A stretch of 44,047 bases of DNA from an uncultured Geobacteraceae bacterium. Its GTDB lineage: Bacteria; Desulfobacterota; Desulfuromonadia; Geobacterales; Pseudopelobacteraceae. The stretch's first letter is position 1. Every line of letters starts with the position of its first letter. A program made the translations under genes and the position numbers. Below, piece by piece: positions 16,381 through 23,762 of this stretch. The notes below the pieces were generated by a model. The model did no database searches, was not told the DNA's origin, and saw only the letters and a program-made list of their open reading frames with translations. The stretch lies in assembly GCA_903939115.1 (NCBI GenBank), contig CAJAFV010000052.1, forward strand, positions 1 through 44,047, in the 5' to 3' direction.

Positions 16381-16470
16381 CATTCGGGTACACGATAATA
16401 CTAAACCATCCGCGAGGATGGGACGGAAAGCCTATAGGGTCTTACTGAGACAGCCGGGTTGCCGAAATAT
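16381..16470 (+). ncRNA. GEMM-I cyclic-dinucleotide riboswitch, A20 (cGAMP-type, GEMM-Ib) variant
   Basis: The aptamer core is clear: AAACCATCC-GCGA-GGATGG (P2 with GNRA loop), then GACGGAAAGCC, a P3 arm (AGGGTCTTACTGAGACAGCC) and GGGTTGCCGAA closing P1 with TTCGG (16383-16387 pairs with 16462-16466). Aligned with the AGGGCAAACC strand of canonical c-di-GMP aptamers, this one reads ATACTAAACC, which puts A at position 20. GEMM-I aptamers with A20 are the class found in Geobacter that prefers 3',3'-cGAMP and controls cytochrome genes. The P1 3' side and the preceding bases overlap the 5' arm of the terminator at 16454, so ligand binding should block termination (ON switch). Confidence 0.9.
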
Positions 16471-16501
16471 CACCATGATATTCCTGCAACCCGGTTTTTT
16501 T
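16454..16501 (+). terminator. riboswitch expression platform: intrinsic terminator
   Basis: CCGGGTTGC (16454-16462) pairs perfectly with GCAACCCGG (16486-16494), with an inner hairpin ATATCA-CCA-TGATAT, followed by seven T. Its 5' arm shares sequence with the aptamer, making the two folds mutually exclusive. Confidence 0.9.
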
Positions 16502-16616
16502 GTGCTCTGCCGGTGTTGCTCCGTTGCAAAACGCAGTTTCTCCTCCGTTGTATTGTTCCCCGCACCCTGCCGGCGGGAAACATGGAAAACCGGTAGGCAT
16601 TTTGAAAGGAGAATGT

Positions 16617-19583
16617 ATGATAAGAAAAAACTTGTTACTCGTCATCACGCTTTGTTTATACCTGATCAGTTCCGGATACCCGTCTACTGCTCAGGCGGCC
16701 AGTTCTGCCATTTTGGGTTGGAACAATCTGGGTATGCATTGCATGGACAGCGATTATTCGGTGTTCTCAATTCTGCCCCCATACAACACGATTGAAGCAC
16801 AGCTCATTGTCGGCGGTAAGCTGATAAAGAGCGGCACGGGCTATACACTGACGTACGAGGCGATTGCCGATCCGGATGGTTCCATCAATTCGACGTCCAT
16901 CGGCAAGGGTAACTGGAATCAGTTCGAATCCATTATCTTCGGAGTACCAGGTTCATTCACCGCTGATAGTGGTCTCGCCGGCTGGAATATGCCCGGAGCA
17001 GCCAACGTTCCCCAGCAGATGAAGTTCGAGAACTTTAATGCGCCGGCACCAGGCGTTTCTACTGCAGCCAACTGGTTCAGGGCCGAAGGAATTCCACTGA
17101 CTCCCTATGATGACAAAGGCAACAAGAACCCGTATCCATTAATGCGGATTGTTGCGCGGGACGCCGCCAACACAGTTATCGCCAAAAGTGATATCGTCCT
17201 GCCTGTTTCTGACGAAATGGACTGCAGCTCCTGCCATGGCTCAGGAACTCAGGCAGCTGCCAAGCCTGCTGCAGGTTGGGTAGCCGGTGAAACCAGAAAG
17301 GACAGGGAGTATCGCCTCAACATTCTCCTTCTGCATGACGAACACCAATTCAGCCAGCACTCAGCACTCTATTCGGAGGCACTTGCAGCAAAAGGTTTCG
17401 ATGGCAGTGGTCTTTACGCGACAGCGCAGAGTGGCAAACCGATGATGTGCGCTGCATGTCACGCTTCTGAAGCTCTCGGTGCACCCAGTTTTTCCGGTGT
17501 TAACGGAACCGTCCCGCCACTGACGTCATCGGTACATTCCAAGCACGCCACAGTACTGGATCCTGCACTTAACATGACATTGAACGACGCCGGCAACCGG
17601 AACGCCTGCTACCGCTGTCATCCAGGATCTGCTACCAAGTGCCTGCGTGGTGCCATGGGGAGTGCGATTGACGCAGACGGCACGATGGCGATGCAGTGCC
17701 AAAGCTGCCACGGCAACATGGCGAAAGTCGGCTCTCCAAATCGTGTCGGCTGGTTTATGGAACCGAACTGTCAGAGCTGCCACACCGGGACCGCTACAAA
17801 CAATAACGGCCAGATCCGCTACACCAGCGTATTTGATGCAAACGATCAAGAGCGAGCGGCGGTAAACCAGACATTTGCTACAACTCCGAATTCACCTGCT
17901 TCCGGATTGTCACTCTATCGCTTCTCCATCGGCCACGGTGGACTCCAATGTTCTGCCTGCCACGGATCGACCCATGCCGAGTTTCCAGCATCACATCGCA
18001 ATGACAACATACGGAACATCCAACTGCAGGGGCACGGCGGTATGACGGTGGAATGCACCGCTTGTCATGCTACCATGCCTACTAGTCCTAATGGCGGACC
18101 ACACGGTATGCATCCGGTTGGACAGGGCTGGGTGAGTGGCCATCATGATTCGATCCAGTCTGTAGGAGTTGCGTCATGCAAGGCCTGCCACGGTACCGAT
18201 TACCGTGGCACTGAGCTTTCCAGGGCTCAGGGAGACCGTAACTTCGGTAGTGGGAGAACGTTTTTCCGCGGTGCAACCATCGGCTGCTACAGCTGTCATA
18301 AGGGACCATCAAGTGAAAGCACAAATACAAGTATTGCGCCGGTTGTAAGTAATACCTCCGCACAAACTACTGCCGGACAGTCGGTTGCCATGACGATACC
18401 GGTAACTGGAACTAATGCAGTGCTGCGCATCATCAGCCAACCCGCAAACGGTACGGTGGGATTGGCTAACAACATCGCGACCTATTTCCCGGGTGATGGT
18501 TTTACTGGTACTGAAGTGTTTACGTTTGCTGCGTATGACGGGGCAAAGAATTCCAATCTCGGCACCGGTACGATCACTGTTTCCCCCGGCGCGCCGGTCA
18601 TCACGCTTAACCCGGTCAGCCAGACAGTACTTGCAGGCAATCCGATATCATTTACCGTTTCAGCCACGGGCTCCGCACCACTTAGCTGCCAGTGGTACAA
18701 AAATGGTGTGGCACTCTCCGGTGTTACTAATACGTCACTCACGATTTCTTCAGCTACCATTGCTGACGCCGGTTCCTACTATGCAGTTGTGAAAAACATT
18801 GCGGGAACAGCAGTCAGTGCAACAGCCACGCTGACCGTAACCCATCCGGCACCGGTTATCTCAAGTTTTTCTCCTGGATCGGGTAAAGTGGGAACACCAG
18901 TAGTTATAACCGGCACGAACCTCACCGGTGCAACAGCAGTCACATTTAACGGCACCACCGCATCGATCTCAAGCGCGTCCGCTACGCAAATCAGCGCTGC
19001 CGTTCCGGCAGTGGCTACCAGTGGCACCATCTCCGTAACCACCCCCGGCGGTACGGCTACCAGCAGCAGTTCATTTACAGTAATTCCTCCTCCGGCGATC
19101 TCTGGTTTTATACCTTCTTCAGGAGGAGTAGGGACTGCGGTTACAATTTCAGGCACGAACTTCACAGGGGCAACGCAAGTTACTTTTAATGGGGTGGTTG
19201 CGACTAAAACCGTTCTTTCGAATACAGCCATTGTTACCGGAGTGCCTAAAGGAGCAACTTCCGGCAAAATTTCCGTTACTACTGCAGGTGGAACAGCCAC
19301 AAGCAATTCAAACTTCACGGTTGGCACTAAAGCCGTTTCACCAAGAATCCAGAATTTTTCGCCTGCTTCAGGAACCGTCGGAACGGAAGTCACCGTCACT
19401 GGGACTAACCTTGGGGGAGTAACGTCGGTCAGAATTAGCGGGCTAAATGCTCCGGTATTCAGAATTATCTCGGCAAGCAAACTCGCCGTTACCATACCAG
19501 CAGGAGCCACAACTGGACGAATCTACGCAACTTCCGGCGGCGGAACTGGTTCTTCGAGCGGTTCGTTTATTGTTTTGCCGTAA
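16617..19583 (+). CDS. nine-heme secreted c-type cytochrome with Ig-like and IPT/TIG repeats
   Basis: 988 residues from ATG 16617 (GAAAGGAG upstream; the frame opens earlier, inside the riboswitch leader). Signal peptide ending near AQAA, a ~170-residue N-terminal domain without hemes (LGWNNLGMHCMDSDYSVF), then nine CxxCH sites between residues ~203 and ~560 (CSSCH, CAACH, CYRCH, CQSCH twice, CSACH, CTACH, CKACH, CYSCH). A cadherin-like/Ig_17 domain (~570-660), an Ig-like domain (~661-740) and three IPT/TIG repeats of ~80-85 residues complete the chain. The hemes imply electron transfer and the C-terminal beta domains suggest surface exposure or adhesion. No lipobox or sortase signal is seen. 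Expression is under the GEMM-Ib riboswitch. Confidence 0.9.
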   Translation: MIRKNLLLVITLCLYLISSGYPSTAQAASSAILGWNNLGMHCMDSDYSVFSILPPYNTIEAQLIVGGKLIKSGTGYTLTYEAIADPDGSINSTSIGKGNWNQFESIIFGVPGSFTADSGLAGWNMPGAANVPQQMKFENFNAPAPGVSTAANWFRAEGIPLTPYDDKGNKNPYPLMRIVARDAANTVIAKSDIVLPVSDEMDCSSCHGSGTQAAAKPAAGWVAGETRKDREYRLNILLLHDEHQFSQHSALYSEALAAKGFDGSGLYATAQSGKPMMCAACHASEALGAPSFSGVNGTVPPLTSSVHSKHATVLDPALNMTLNDAGNRNACYRCHPGSATKCLRGAMGSAIDADGTMAMQCQSCHGNMAKVGSPNRVGWFMEPNCQSCHTGTATNNNGQIRYTSVFDANDQERAAVNQTFATTPNSPASGLSLYRFSIGHGGLQCSACHGSTHAEFPASHRNDNIRNIQLQGHGGMTVECTACHATMPTSPNGGPHGMHPVGQGWVSGHHDSIQSVGVASCKACHGTDYRGTELSRAQGDRNFGSGRTFFRGATIGCYSCHKGPSSESTNTSIAPVVSNTSAQTTAGQSVAMTIPVTGTNAVLRIISQPANGTVGLANNIATYFPGDGFTGTEVFTFAAYDGAKNSNLGTGTITVSPGAPVITLNPVSQTVLAGNPISFTVSATGSAPLSCQWYKNGVALSGVTNTSLTISSATIADAGSYYAVVKNIAGTAVSATATLTVTHPAPVISSFSPGSGKVGTPVVITGTNLTGATAVTFNGTTASISSASATQISAAVPAVATSGTISVTTPGGTATSSSSFTVIPPPAISGFIPSSGGVGTAVTISGTNFTGATQVTFNGVVATKTVLSNTAIVTGVPKGATSGKISVTTAGGTATSNSNFTVGTKAVSPRIQNFSPASGTVGTEVTVTGTNLGGVTSVRISGLNAPVFRIISASKLAVTIPAGATTGRIYATSGGGTGSSSGSFIVLP

Positions 19584-19635
19584 CAATCACGATGGGAAGG
19601 GCTAGTTGAGCAAAATATTATAGCCATCCTTATTA

Positions 19636-19672
19636 GGGGTGTGCCGGTTGTATCGGCACATCCCTTCGTTTT
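19636..19672 (+). terminator. intrinsic terminator after the nine-heme cytochrome
   Basis: GGGGTGTGCCG pairs with CGGCACATCCC (one G-U) around a 7-base loop, then TTCGTTTT. It lies ~50 bases past the cytochrome stop. Confidence 0.8.
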
Positions 19673-19721
19673 AGGACGTCGAGCAAGCAGTATGGCGTTT
19701 TTTGAGTCAGACCAGAACTGT

Positions 19722-19787
19722 GGGTGAGGGAAGTGTGAAGTGTCTTATAGGCAAAACGTATACTGCTGAATGCGACTTCGGTAGGGA
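19722..19787 (+). repeat. imperfect intergenic repeat, copy A
   Basis: Shares GGGTGAGG, GTCTTATAG, CAAAA, ACTGCT, GACTTC and TAGGGA, in order, with the copy at 19874-19927. Copy A has a 12-base insertion. The rest of 19584-20113 contains the terminator above and no gene I can support. Confidence 0.5.
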
Positions 19788-19873
19788 ACAAAATAAATCA
19801 AAGGATTGCGATTTTTCAGTAGAATAATTTGAAATTGCCTTTTCAAAGCTCTTTCATCGCCTGTTACAGTTGC

Positions 19874-19927
19874 GGGTGAGGGTCTTATAGCAAAAAAGGA
19901 GACTGCTCGAAGTGACTTCATTAGGGA
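19874..19927 (+). repeat. imperfect intergenic repeat, copy B
   Basis: Second copy of the element at 19722-19787. It includes the small palindrome GAAGT-G-ACTTC. Origin unknown. Confidence 0.5.
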
Positions 19928-20113
19928 GTGATCTATATTAAGGAAATAATATGGTCTGATCGGATTAGCAGAAAATCTACGGGGAGATAATGCCAAGCAG
20001 TTCTTGGAGGATGTGGAAAAGTCAAAATAATTTTGCTTGTAAATGAGACTAGCGTTTTTAACATATGTGAGTGAGCAGAACTCCTATGCGACCGAGAGCC
20101 AAGAAAAGAAAAA

Positions 20114-20686
20114 ATGAACCAATTACCATTATTCAAAAACATTACGATGTCTTGTCAAAACTTCTCAAGGGTATTACTGGTTCTGTTAGCTATTTTTTTC
20201 TTCTGTGTATGCGAAGCAAAGCGGGATGTTAAAATAGGTGAAACAGCCCCAGAATTCTCATCTACTGACATCACTGGCAAACCTGTTAGCCTTAGCCAGT
20301 TCAAGGGGAAGATTGTCATCATATATTTCTGGCGAAATTCATGTTGCGCGGACAGTTTAAAATCAGTTGAACCTTATTACCGTTCAAATAGGCACAAGGA
20401 ACTGGCAGTCATTGCAATAAACGTTGGAGACAGCAAAGAGATTGTTACGTCATATGCAAAAAGCAATGATTTGACAATTACCATGCTTACGGACGAACAT
20501 TCCATTATCTTCAAGCAGTATCAGGCATTCTGCTTCCCAACCATTTTAATCATCAATAAAAAGGGTGTAATACGAAAAAGAATTATGGGAAATATTCGAG
20601 TAGATCAGTTAGAAAAGCTGATACAAAATCAATTTGACACCCAAAAACACGTTGAGGCAGCCTACGAAAAAAATAATCCTCGTTAG
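20114..20686 (+). CDS. TlpA/AhpC-TSA-like thiol-redox protein with altered active site
   Basis: 190 residues. An N-terminal membrane or signal segment (RVLLVLLAIFFFCVC) precedes a peroxiredoxin/TlpA fold: KIGETAPEFSSTDITGKPVSL, GKIVIIYFWRNSCCADS, later FCFPTILIINKKGVIRKR with the cis-proline. In place of the WCxxC motif it has NSCCADS, so the first cysteine is kept but the resolving one at +3 is aspartate; an extra cysteine directly follows. It is probably a periplasmic thiol reductase or peroxidase-like protein. Weak ribosome site; ATG 20147 is an alternative start. The gene is AT-rich compared with its neighbours and sits alone at the edge of the island. Confidence 0.75.
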   Translation: MNQLPLFKNITMSCQNFSRVLLVLLAIFFFCVCEAKRDVKIGETAPEFSSTDITGKPVSLSQFKGKIVIIYFWRNSCCADSLKSVEPYYRSNRHKELAVIAINVGDSKEIVTSYAKSNDLTITMLTDEHSIIFKQYQAFCFPTILIINKKGVIRKRIMGNIRVDQLEKLIQNQFDTQKHVEAAYEKNNPR

Positions 20687-20739
20687 AAGGAGAGTTACAT
20701 AATCTGACCAGAAGAATCGTATAATGGCGTTTAAGAACT

Positions 20740-21159
20740 TTACCGATGATCAATAATTGCCATTGCAACTAATTTCGTAGCTTCAAAAGAACGTTTCCCT
20801 GATAGCTTAATACCATTCTCCGTAAACGCATTGAAAAGACTTTGCATTAGTTGACTGTAACGACACATCTCCTCTTCCGTGAGTTCTGCAACCGGGTTCC
20901 CCGCAGGTTTCTCCTCAATTTCTCTTGTACTGAGAAAAGATTCTATAGGACGTCCTAGCACTTTTGCGTATCCGAAAAGAATGTCAAGTCCAAGCCCGGA
21001 CTCCTGTCTTTCACATTTCGAGATTGTATTTACATGAAGACCTATTTTTTCAGACATCTCTTTAAGTGTAATATCGGCGTTTTTTCGTTGCGAGCGCAGC
21101 GCCTTTACTACCTCGGTCTCAAAATTTCCATAATCCGTAAAAATATCTTTTAATCCCAT
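20740..21159 (-). CDS. XRE-type helix-turn-helix regulator
   Basis: 139 residues from ATG 21159 (GAGG nine bases upstream; an in-frame TTG at 21177 is less likely). The HTH is in VVKALRSQRKNADITLKEMSEKIGLHVNTISKCERQESG, typical of XRE/Cro repressors (KIGLHVNTISKCER). The C-terminal ~60 residues are helical, with no peptidase domain. It is divergent from the CI-like gene at 21387; together they look like an immunity or lysogeny-type switch. Low-GC like the rest of the island. Confidence 0.85.
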   Translation of the reverse strand: MGLKDIFTDYGNFETEVVKALRSQRKNADITLKEMSEKIGLHVNTISKCERQESGLGLDILFGYAKVLGRPIESFLSTREIEEKPAGNPVAELTEEEMCRYSQLMQSLFNAFTENGIKLSGKRSFEATKLVAMAIIDHR

Positions 21160-21195
21160 ATAAATAACCTCGGACAAAACACTTAATGGTCTATT

Positions 21196-21224
21196 TAACT
21201 AACTACAAAAGCCATAATAGTCAA
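21196..21224 (-). promoter_or_regulatory. promoter of the XRE gene
   Basis: Minus-strand TTGACT (21224-21219), 17-bp spacer, TAGTTA (21201-21196). Just upstream (21231-21249) lies the inverted repeat TCGTAC-N7-GTACGA, a candidate operator. Confidence 0.55.
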
Positions 21225-21296
21225 TATCTTTCGTACAGTAAAGGTACGATAATGACCTAAAAAGTGTTTGCCTTCACCTTAATACACATTATTTTA

Positions 21297-21366
21297 GTTA
21301 TTTTTTAAATACGCACAAAAATATATTGACATTATCCACCCTTTAGTGTATGTTATTTTTTAAATA
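21297..21366 (+). promoter_or_regulatory. promoter of the CI-like gene with flanking direct repeats
   Basis: TTGACA (21326-21331), 17-bp spacer, TATGTT (21349-21354). The 15-mer GTTATTTTTTAAATA occurs at 21297-21311 and again at 21352-21366, bracketing the -35 and overlapping the -10, as repressor sites would. Confidence 0.7.
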
Positions 21367-21386
21367 AACCAAAAAAGGGGCTAAAA

Positions 21387-22355
21387 ATGAAAAAGAACGA
21401 TCTTCTCTTGAAAGTACTCACTGCACCAATGGACGAAAACCTCCGTAATGACATCGTCGACTTTATGTTCGCGGAGTCTGGAAAAAAACCAAAAGGAATT
21501 CCGCGACTCAAAAATTGTCAAGCGGCGCTCAACGTTGCAGAGGTAGTTGCTCGTATGAAAGCCGGTGCTGGCGGCACCTGTAGCAGTGTCGCGACAATCC
21601 TCGGCATTTCAGCACAAGCGTTCAACAATCAAGTAAGCAGGAAGGCGATCAGTGGTAACAGCCTCATTGACTACCATTTTAAAACTGGCATTTCCATAGA
21701 CTGGATGGTTGGGTCCTCGGACGGTTCCAGCTCGGATTATTTCTACAGCTCGAATGAAATCGTGTCGGATGAAAATGAAAATAATGATCAGCACTCACAA
21801 AAATACGTATCACTTGTCGAAGTATACGACCAGAACAACGGTGTCAATGAATTAAAATGGTGCTTGACCAAGCATCGCCTGTGCCTCGACAACAGCGGCC
21901 AGCAAATAGAAGGCGATTTCGCCGCAATGCTCTCGCTTATTGTCCGTTACAGAGACAGTTCGGGGACGCCAGACAGAGTGAAGAAGAGCAACAAGCCATA
22001 TTTTCAAATTAGAAAGATACTGGCATATGCGAAAGGCGACAGCAAAATAATGCGTATGATCGATGCAAATGCAAAAAAATATACAGATGAATATAGAGAA
22101 AATTATTTCGACCGTCCCGGCAAAACAGAATTCCGTAAATATTCATCAAAAGAAGAGTGCCTGGATGTTTTTGCCATGCTTGCAGAACAGCATAGTGTCA
22201 CTCTAGTCAAGCCGCAACACGATACCATAGCATGGGACTATTTGATCGGTGCCGGCAGTCAGACACCGCAGGAGTGGGTGGCTGAGAGATTCCACGCCTC
22301 TTCAAAATCACGTCGCCCCCAACTGACACAAAACCTGACAGAAGCGCATGCGTAA
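21387..22355 (+). CDS. phage CI-like regulator without a peptidase domain
   Basis: 322 residues with AAGGGG upstream of ATG 21387. Residues ~50-110 (VVARMKAGAGGTCSSVATILGISAQAFNNQVSRKAISGNSLIDYHFKTGISIDWM, seen in the segment SVATILGISAQAFNNQVSR) match the N-terminal HTH of Bacteriophage CI repressors (Phage_CI_repr). The remaining ~200 residues have no recognised domain and no LexA-type Ser-Lys protease motif, so RecA-triggered self-cleavage is unlikely. It is divergent from the XRE gene and followed by a 64-residue orphan. It probably controls the element's genes; what relieves it is unknown. Confidence 0.75.
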   Translation: MKKNDLLLKVLTAPMDENLRNDIVDFMFAESGKKPKGIPRLKNCQAALNVAEVVARMKAGAGGTCSSVATILGISAQAFNNQVSRKAISGNSLIDYHFKTGISIDWMVGSSDGSSSDYFYSSNEIVSDENENNDQHSQKYVSLVEVYDQNNGVNELKWCLTKHRLCLDNSGQQIEGDFAAMLSLIVRYRDSSGTPDRVKKSNKPYFQIRKILAYAKGDSKIMRMIDANAKKYTDEYRENYFDRPGKTEFRKYSSKEECLDVFAMLAEQHSVTLVKPQHDTIAWDYLIGAGSQTPQEWVAERFHASSKSRRPQLTQNLTEAHA

Positions 22356-22410
22356 ATATCTGTGCCCATCCGTCGCTACCGAAATAATTTTATCTGTAAA
22401 GGAGAGAAAA

Positions 22411-22605
22411 ATGTTCGCAAAAAATGACCTGGATGAAGTCGAGACATTATCAGTTAACGAATTCGTAAAAAACGCCGCAACTAAATGTGAGTCCGCCCCT
22501 CCGGGGGCGGCTATTTCTGAATATTGCGCCGCTAATGTTGAATGGTTTGCCGCATTTTATGAGCCATTCGCCTGTTGCATGGGCGATGGCAATCCGGATG
22601 CCTAA
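22411..22605 (+). CDS. small hypothetical protein
   Basis: 64 residues from ATG 22411, chosen for GGAGAG five bases upstream; an overlapping earlier start lacks one. Acidic and cysteine-containing (SAPPGAAISEYCAANVEWF...CCMGDG). No known family. The coding region contains a GC-rich hairpin (CCGCCCC-TCC-GGGGCGG type, ~22494-22511). It is 55 bp downstream of the CI-like gene and likely in its transcript. Confidence 0.5.
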   Translation: MFAKNDLDEVETLSVNEFVKNAATKCESAPPGAAISEYCAANVEWFAAFYEPFACCMGDGNPDA

Positions 22606-22687
22606 CGCGGTCAACATCATTCCTCGTGCGCATTGTCAACTGTTTAATATTATTTACTATTTTTTTTGCATCACGGAGATATTTCTC

Positions 22688-22715
22688 TTGACACCACTGG
22701 TCGCTACTATATTAT
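22688..22715 (+). promoter_or_regulatory. strong promoter of a predicted small RNA
   Basis: TTGACA (22688-22693), 16-bp spacer, TATTAT (22710-22715). No convincing reading frame starts downstream before the terminator at 22871. Confidence 0.65.
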
Positions 22716-22721
22716 TAAAGT

Positions 22722-22909
22722 ACCTACAACTCATTTCGAGATACTCTGCCTTAACCGCAGAAATATTTTCAAGTGAGTTCACTCTTCAAAGAGCAACATC
22801 TTTGCCGAGCATCGCTTCCAGAACTTTAATAAGTTCTCGGAAATCTGATTTAAAACTTCATGAAATCCCAACGGGAGAGGTGCGTCCTGCACACTCCCGT
22901 CCTTTTTTT
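22722..22909 (+). ncRNA. candidate structured small RNA of the island
   Basis: This stretch runs from the promoter above to an intrinsic terminator and has no supported ORF. It has several local hairpins: AGTGA-GT-TCACT, AGAACTT-TAAT-AAGTTCT (perfect) and the terminator stem. Length would be about 190 nt. It could be a regulatory RNA of the element or a leader whose downstream gene was lost. Prediction only; together with the 22411 gene it accounts for the 22606-22926 gap. Confidence 0.45.
22871..22909 (+). terminator. intrinsic terminator of the candidate small RNA
   Basis: ACGGGAG (22871-22877) pairs with CTCCCGT (22894-22900), with inner GTGC-GTCCT-GCAC, followed by CC and seven T. The T-run is on the plus strand only. 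Confidence 0.8.
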
Positions 22910-22926
22910 GCAGACAGCGAATACTC

Positions 22927-23388
22927 TCATTTATCCGCGAAAACCTTTTGTAAATATCCTCTACCACATTTCAATCGATGGTATTTAGCCAAAAAGTCAC
23001 TGACTTTTTGCCAAGACATCCCTTCATCTCTCAGCTTTCTGACTACCGGCTCAAGATCCCCCAGTAGTCTGTCAAGCTTTGGCGAGGGTTTGGCCTTCAC
23101 TTTTGCTTTCTCGGCAGCAATCCTTTGAGCAGTAACGGACTCCAGATCGTCAGTCGTGCGCAGCTTCAAGTTGCTCTGCAACCTACTACGCTTCTGGATT
23201 CCTACCAACAAAGCACGGTAATATACGCTACCGTCATCATCCCCTTTCAGTCCGTTTTTCCGGGCTTCATTCATAGTCACATTGATATGCTTCTTTTGCT
23301 CGATGTGACAATTCCATCGTTCAAGCTCGGGCTGGTTTATATACCAGCGTATGAGATTATCCGTCATTTTCTGCGAAAATGGCTTCAT
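22927..23388 (-). CDS. basic HTH-like protein, possibly plasmid or transfer related
   Basis: 153 residues, AGAGGA upstream of ATG 23388. Highly charged, with a basic middle (AAEKAKVKAKPSPKLDRLLG) and a C-terminal helical motif RDEGMSWQKVSDFLAKYHRLKCGRGYLQKVF that looks like a helix-turn-helix of the sort seen at the ends of small conjugation- or plasmid-associated proteins. I do not recognise a named family. Directly upstream lies an array of five perfect hairpins, which it might bind. Island gene by context. Confidence 0.6.
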   Translation of the reverse strand: MKPFSQKMTDNLIRWYINQPELERWNCHIEQKKHINVTMNEARKNGLKGDDDGSVYYRALLVGIQKRSRLQSNLKLRTTDDLESVTAQRIAAEKAKVKAKPSPKLDRLLGDLEPVVRKLRDEGMSWQKVSDFLAKYHRLKCGRGYLQKVFADK

Positions 23389-23403
23389 ATATATTTTTGT
23401 CCT

Positions 23404-23628
23404 CTACGCTGTCTCCTGACAGCGTCCATTGATGATGGCAATATCATCAATGGTATTCGAGGCAACGTCAAGCCAAAAAGCGCTATTCATGGCTTTGCGG
23501 TGCCAACCTTCGCCGTTTTTGTCCACGACAAAAACGGCGGAGCCGTCGCGCGTAGCGCGTAAAATTCGGGCGCCAGCCCGACGCCTTTGACAGGGTAAAA
23601 CTGGTATTTCACTGTAGCAGGTGCACAA
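23404..23628 (-). CDS. possible small protein overlapping the hairpin array
   Basis: An open frame of 74 codons (TTG start) runs through the hairpin array and ends 15 bp before the 22927-23388 gene. It includes SAVFVVDKNGEGWHRKAM and NTIDDIAIINGRCQETA. No good ribosome site and no known family. The inverted repeats constrain the sequence, so the frame may be accidental. Confidence 0.3.
   Translation of the reverse strand: MCTCYSEIPVLPCQRRRAGARILRATRDGSAVFVVDKNGEGWHRKAMNSAFWLDVASNTIDDIAIINGRCQETA
23406..23581. repeat. array of five perfect hairpins
   Basis: ACGCTGTC-TCCT-GACAGCGT (23406-23425); CCATTGATGAT-N6-ATCATCAATGG (23426-23453, directly adjoining); CGCCGTTTTTGTC-CAC-GACAAAAACGGCG (23511-23539); CGCGC-GTA-GCGCG (23547-23559); TCGGGC-GCCA-GCCCGA (23566-23581). 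Arms are 8, 11, 13, 5 and 6 bp without mismatch. Such density suggests an origin of transfer or replication, a recombination site or a structured RNA. The rest of 23582-23762 holds nothing else I can name apart from the integrase ribosome site. Confidence 0.8.
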
Positions 23629-23762
23629 GCAAGCACAATAAAAAACGCTTTTGCTTAACTGTCTGTCCCAGCGGGGGGTCTATAAATACCGTCAGAGCAA
23701 ACTCCGAAAATGGACGCCTACCTGATCTTTAAGGCAGGGGCATGCATTTCAGGAGGGCGCTT

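Noticed and set aside
16500..16616. Upstream start of the nine-heme cytochrome
   Set aside because: Falls in the riboswitch terminator; the start at 16617 has a ribosome site and a signal peptide.
18779..19510. 243-codon minus-strand ORF
   Set aside because: Antisense shadow of the repetitive IPT/TIG domains of the cytochrome; its apparent repeats mirror those.
19745..19996. 83-codon minus-strand ORF
   Set aside because: Runs through the imperfect repeats, lacks a ribosome site and has no family signal.
22487..23128. 213-codon plus-strand ORF
   Set aside because: Crosses a promoter, a terminator and the antisense of a better gene (22927-23388), with no motif; the small-RNA interpretation fits better.
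23406..23581. CRISPR array or integron attC sites
   Set aside because: The hairpins differ from each other and there is no repeat-spacer pattern, no cas genes, and no attC-type core sites.
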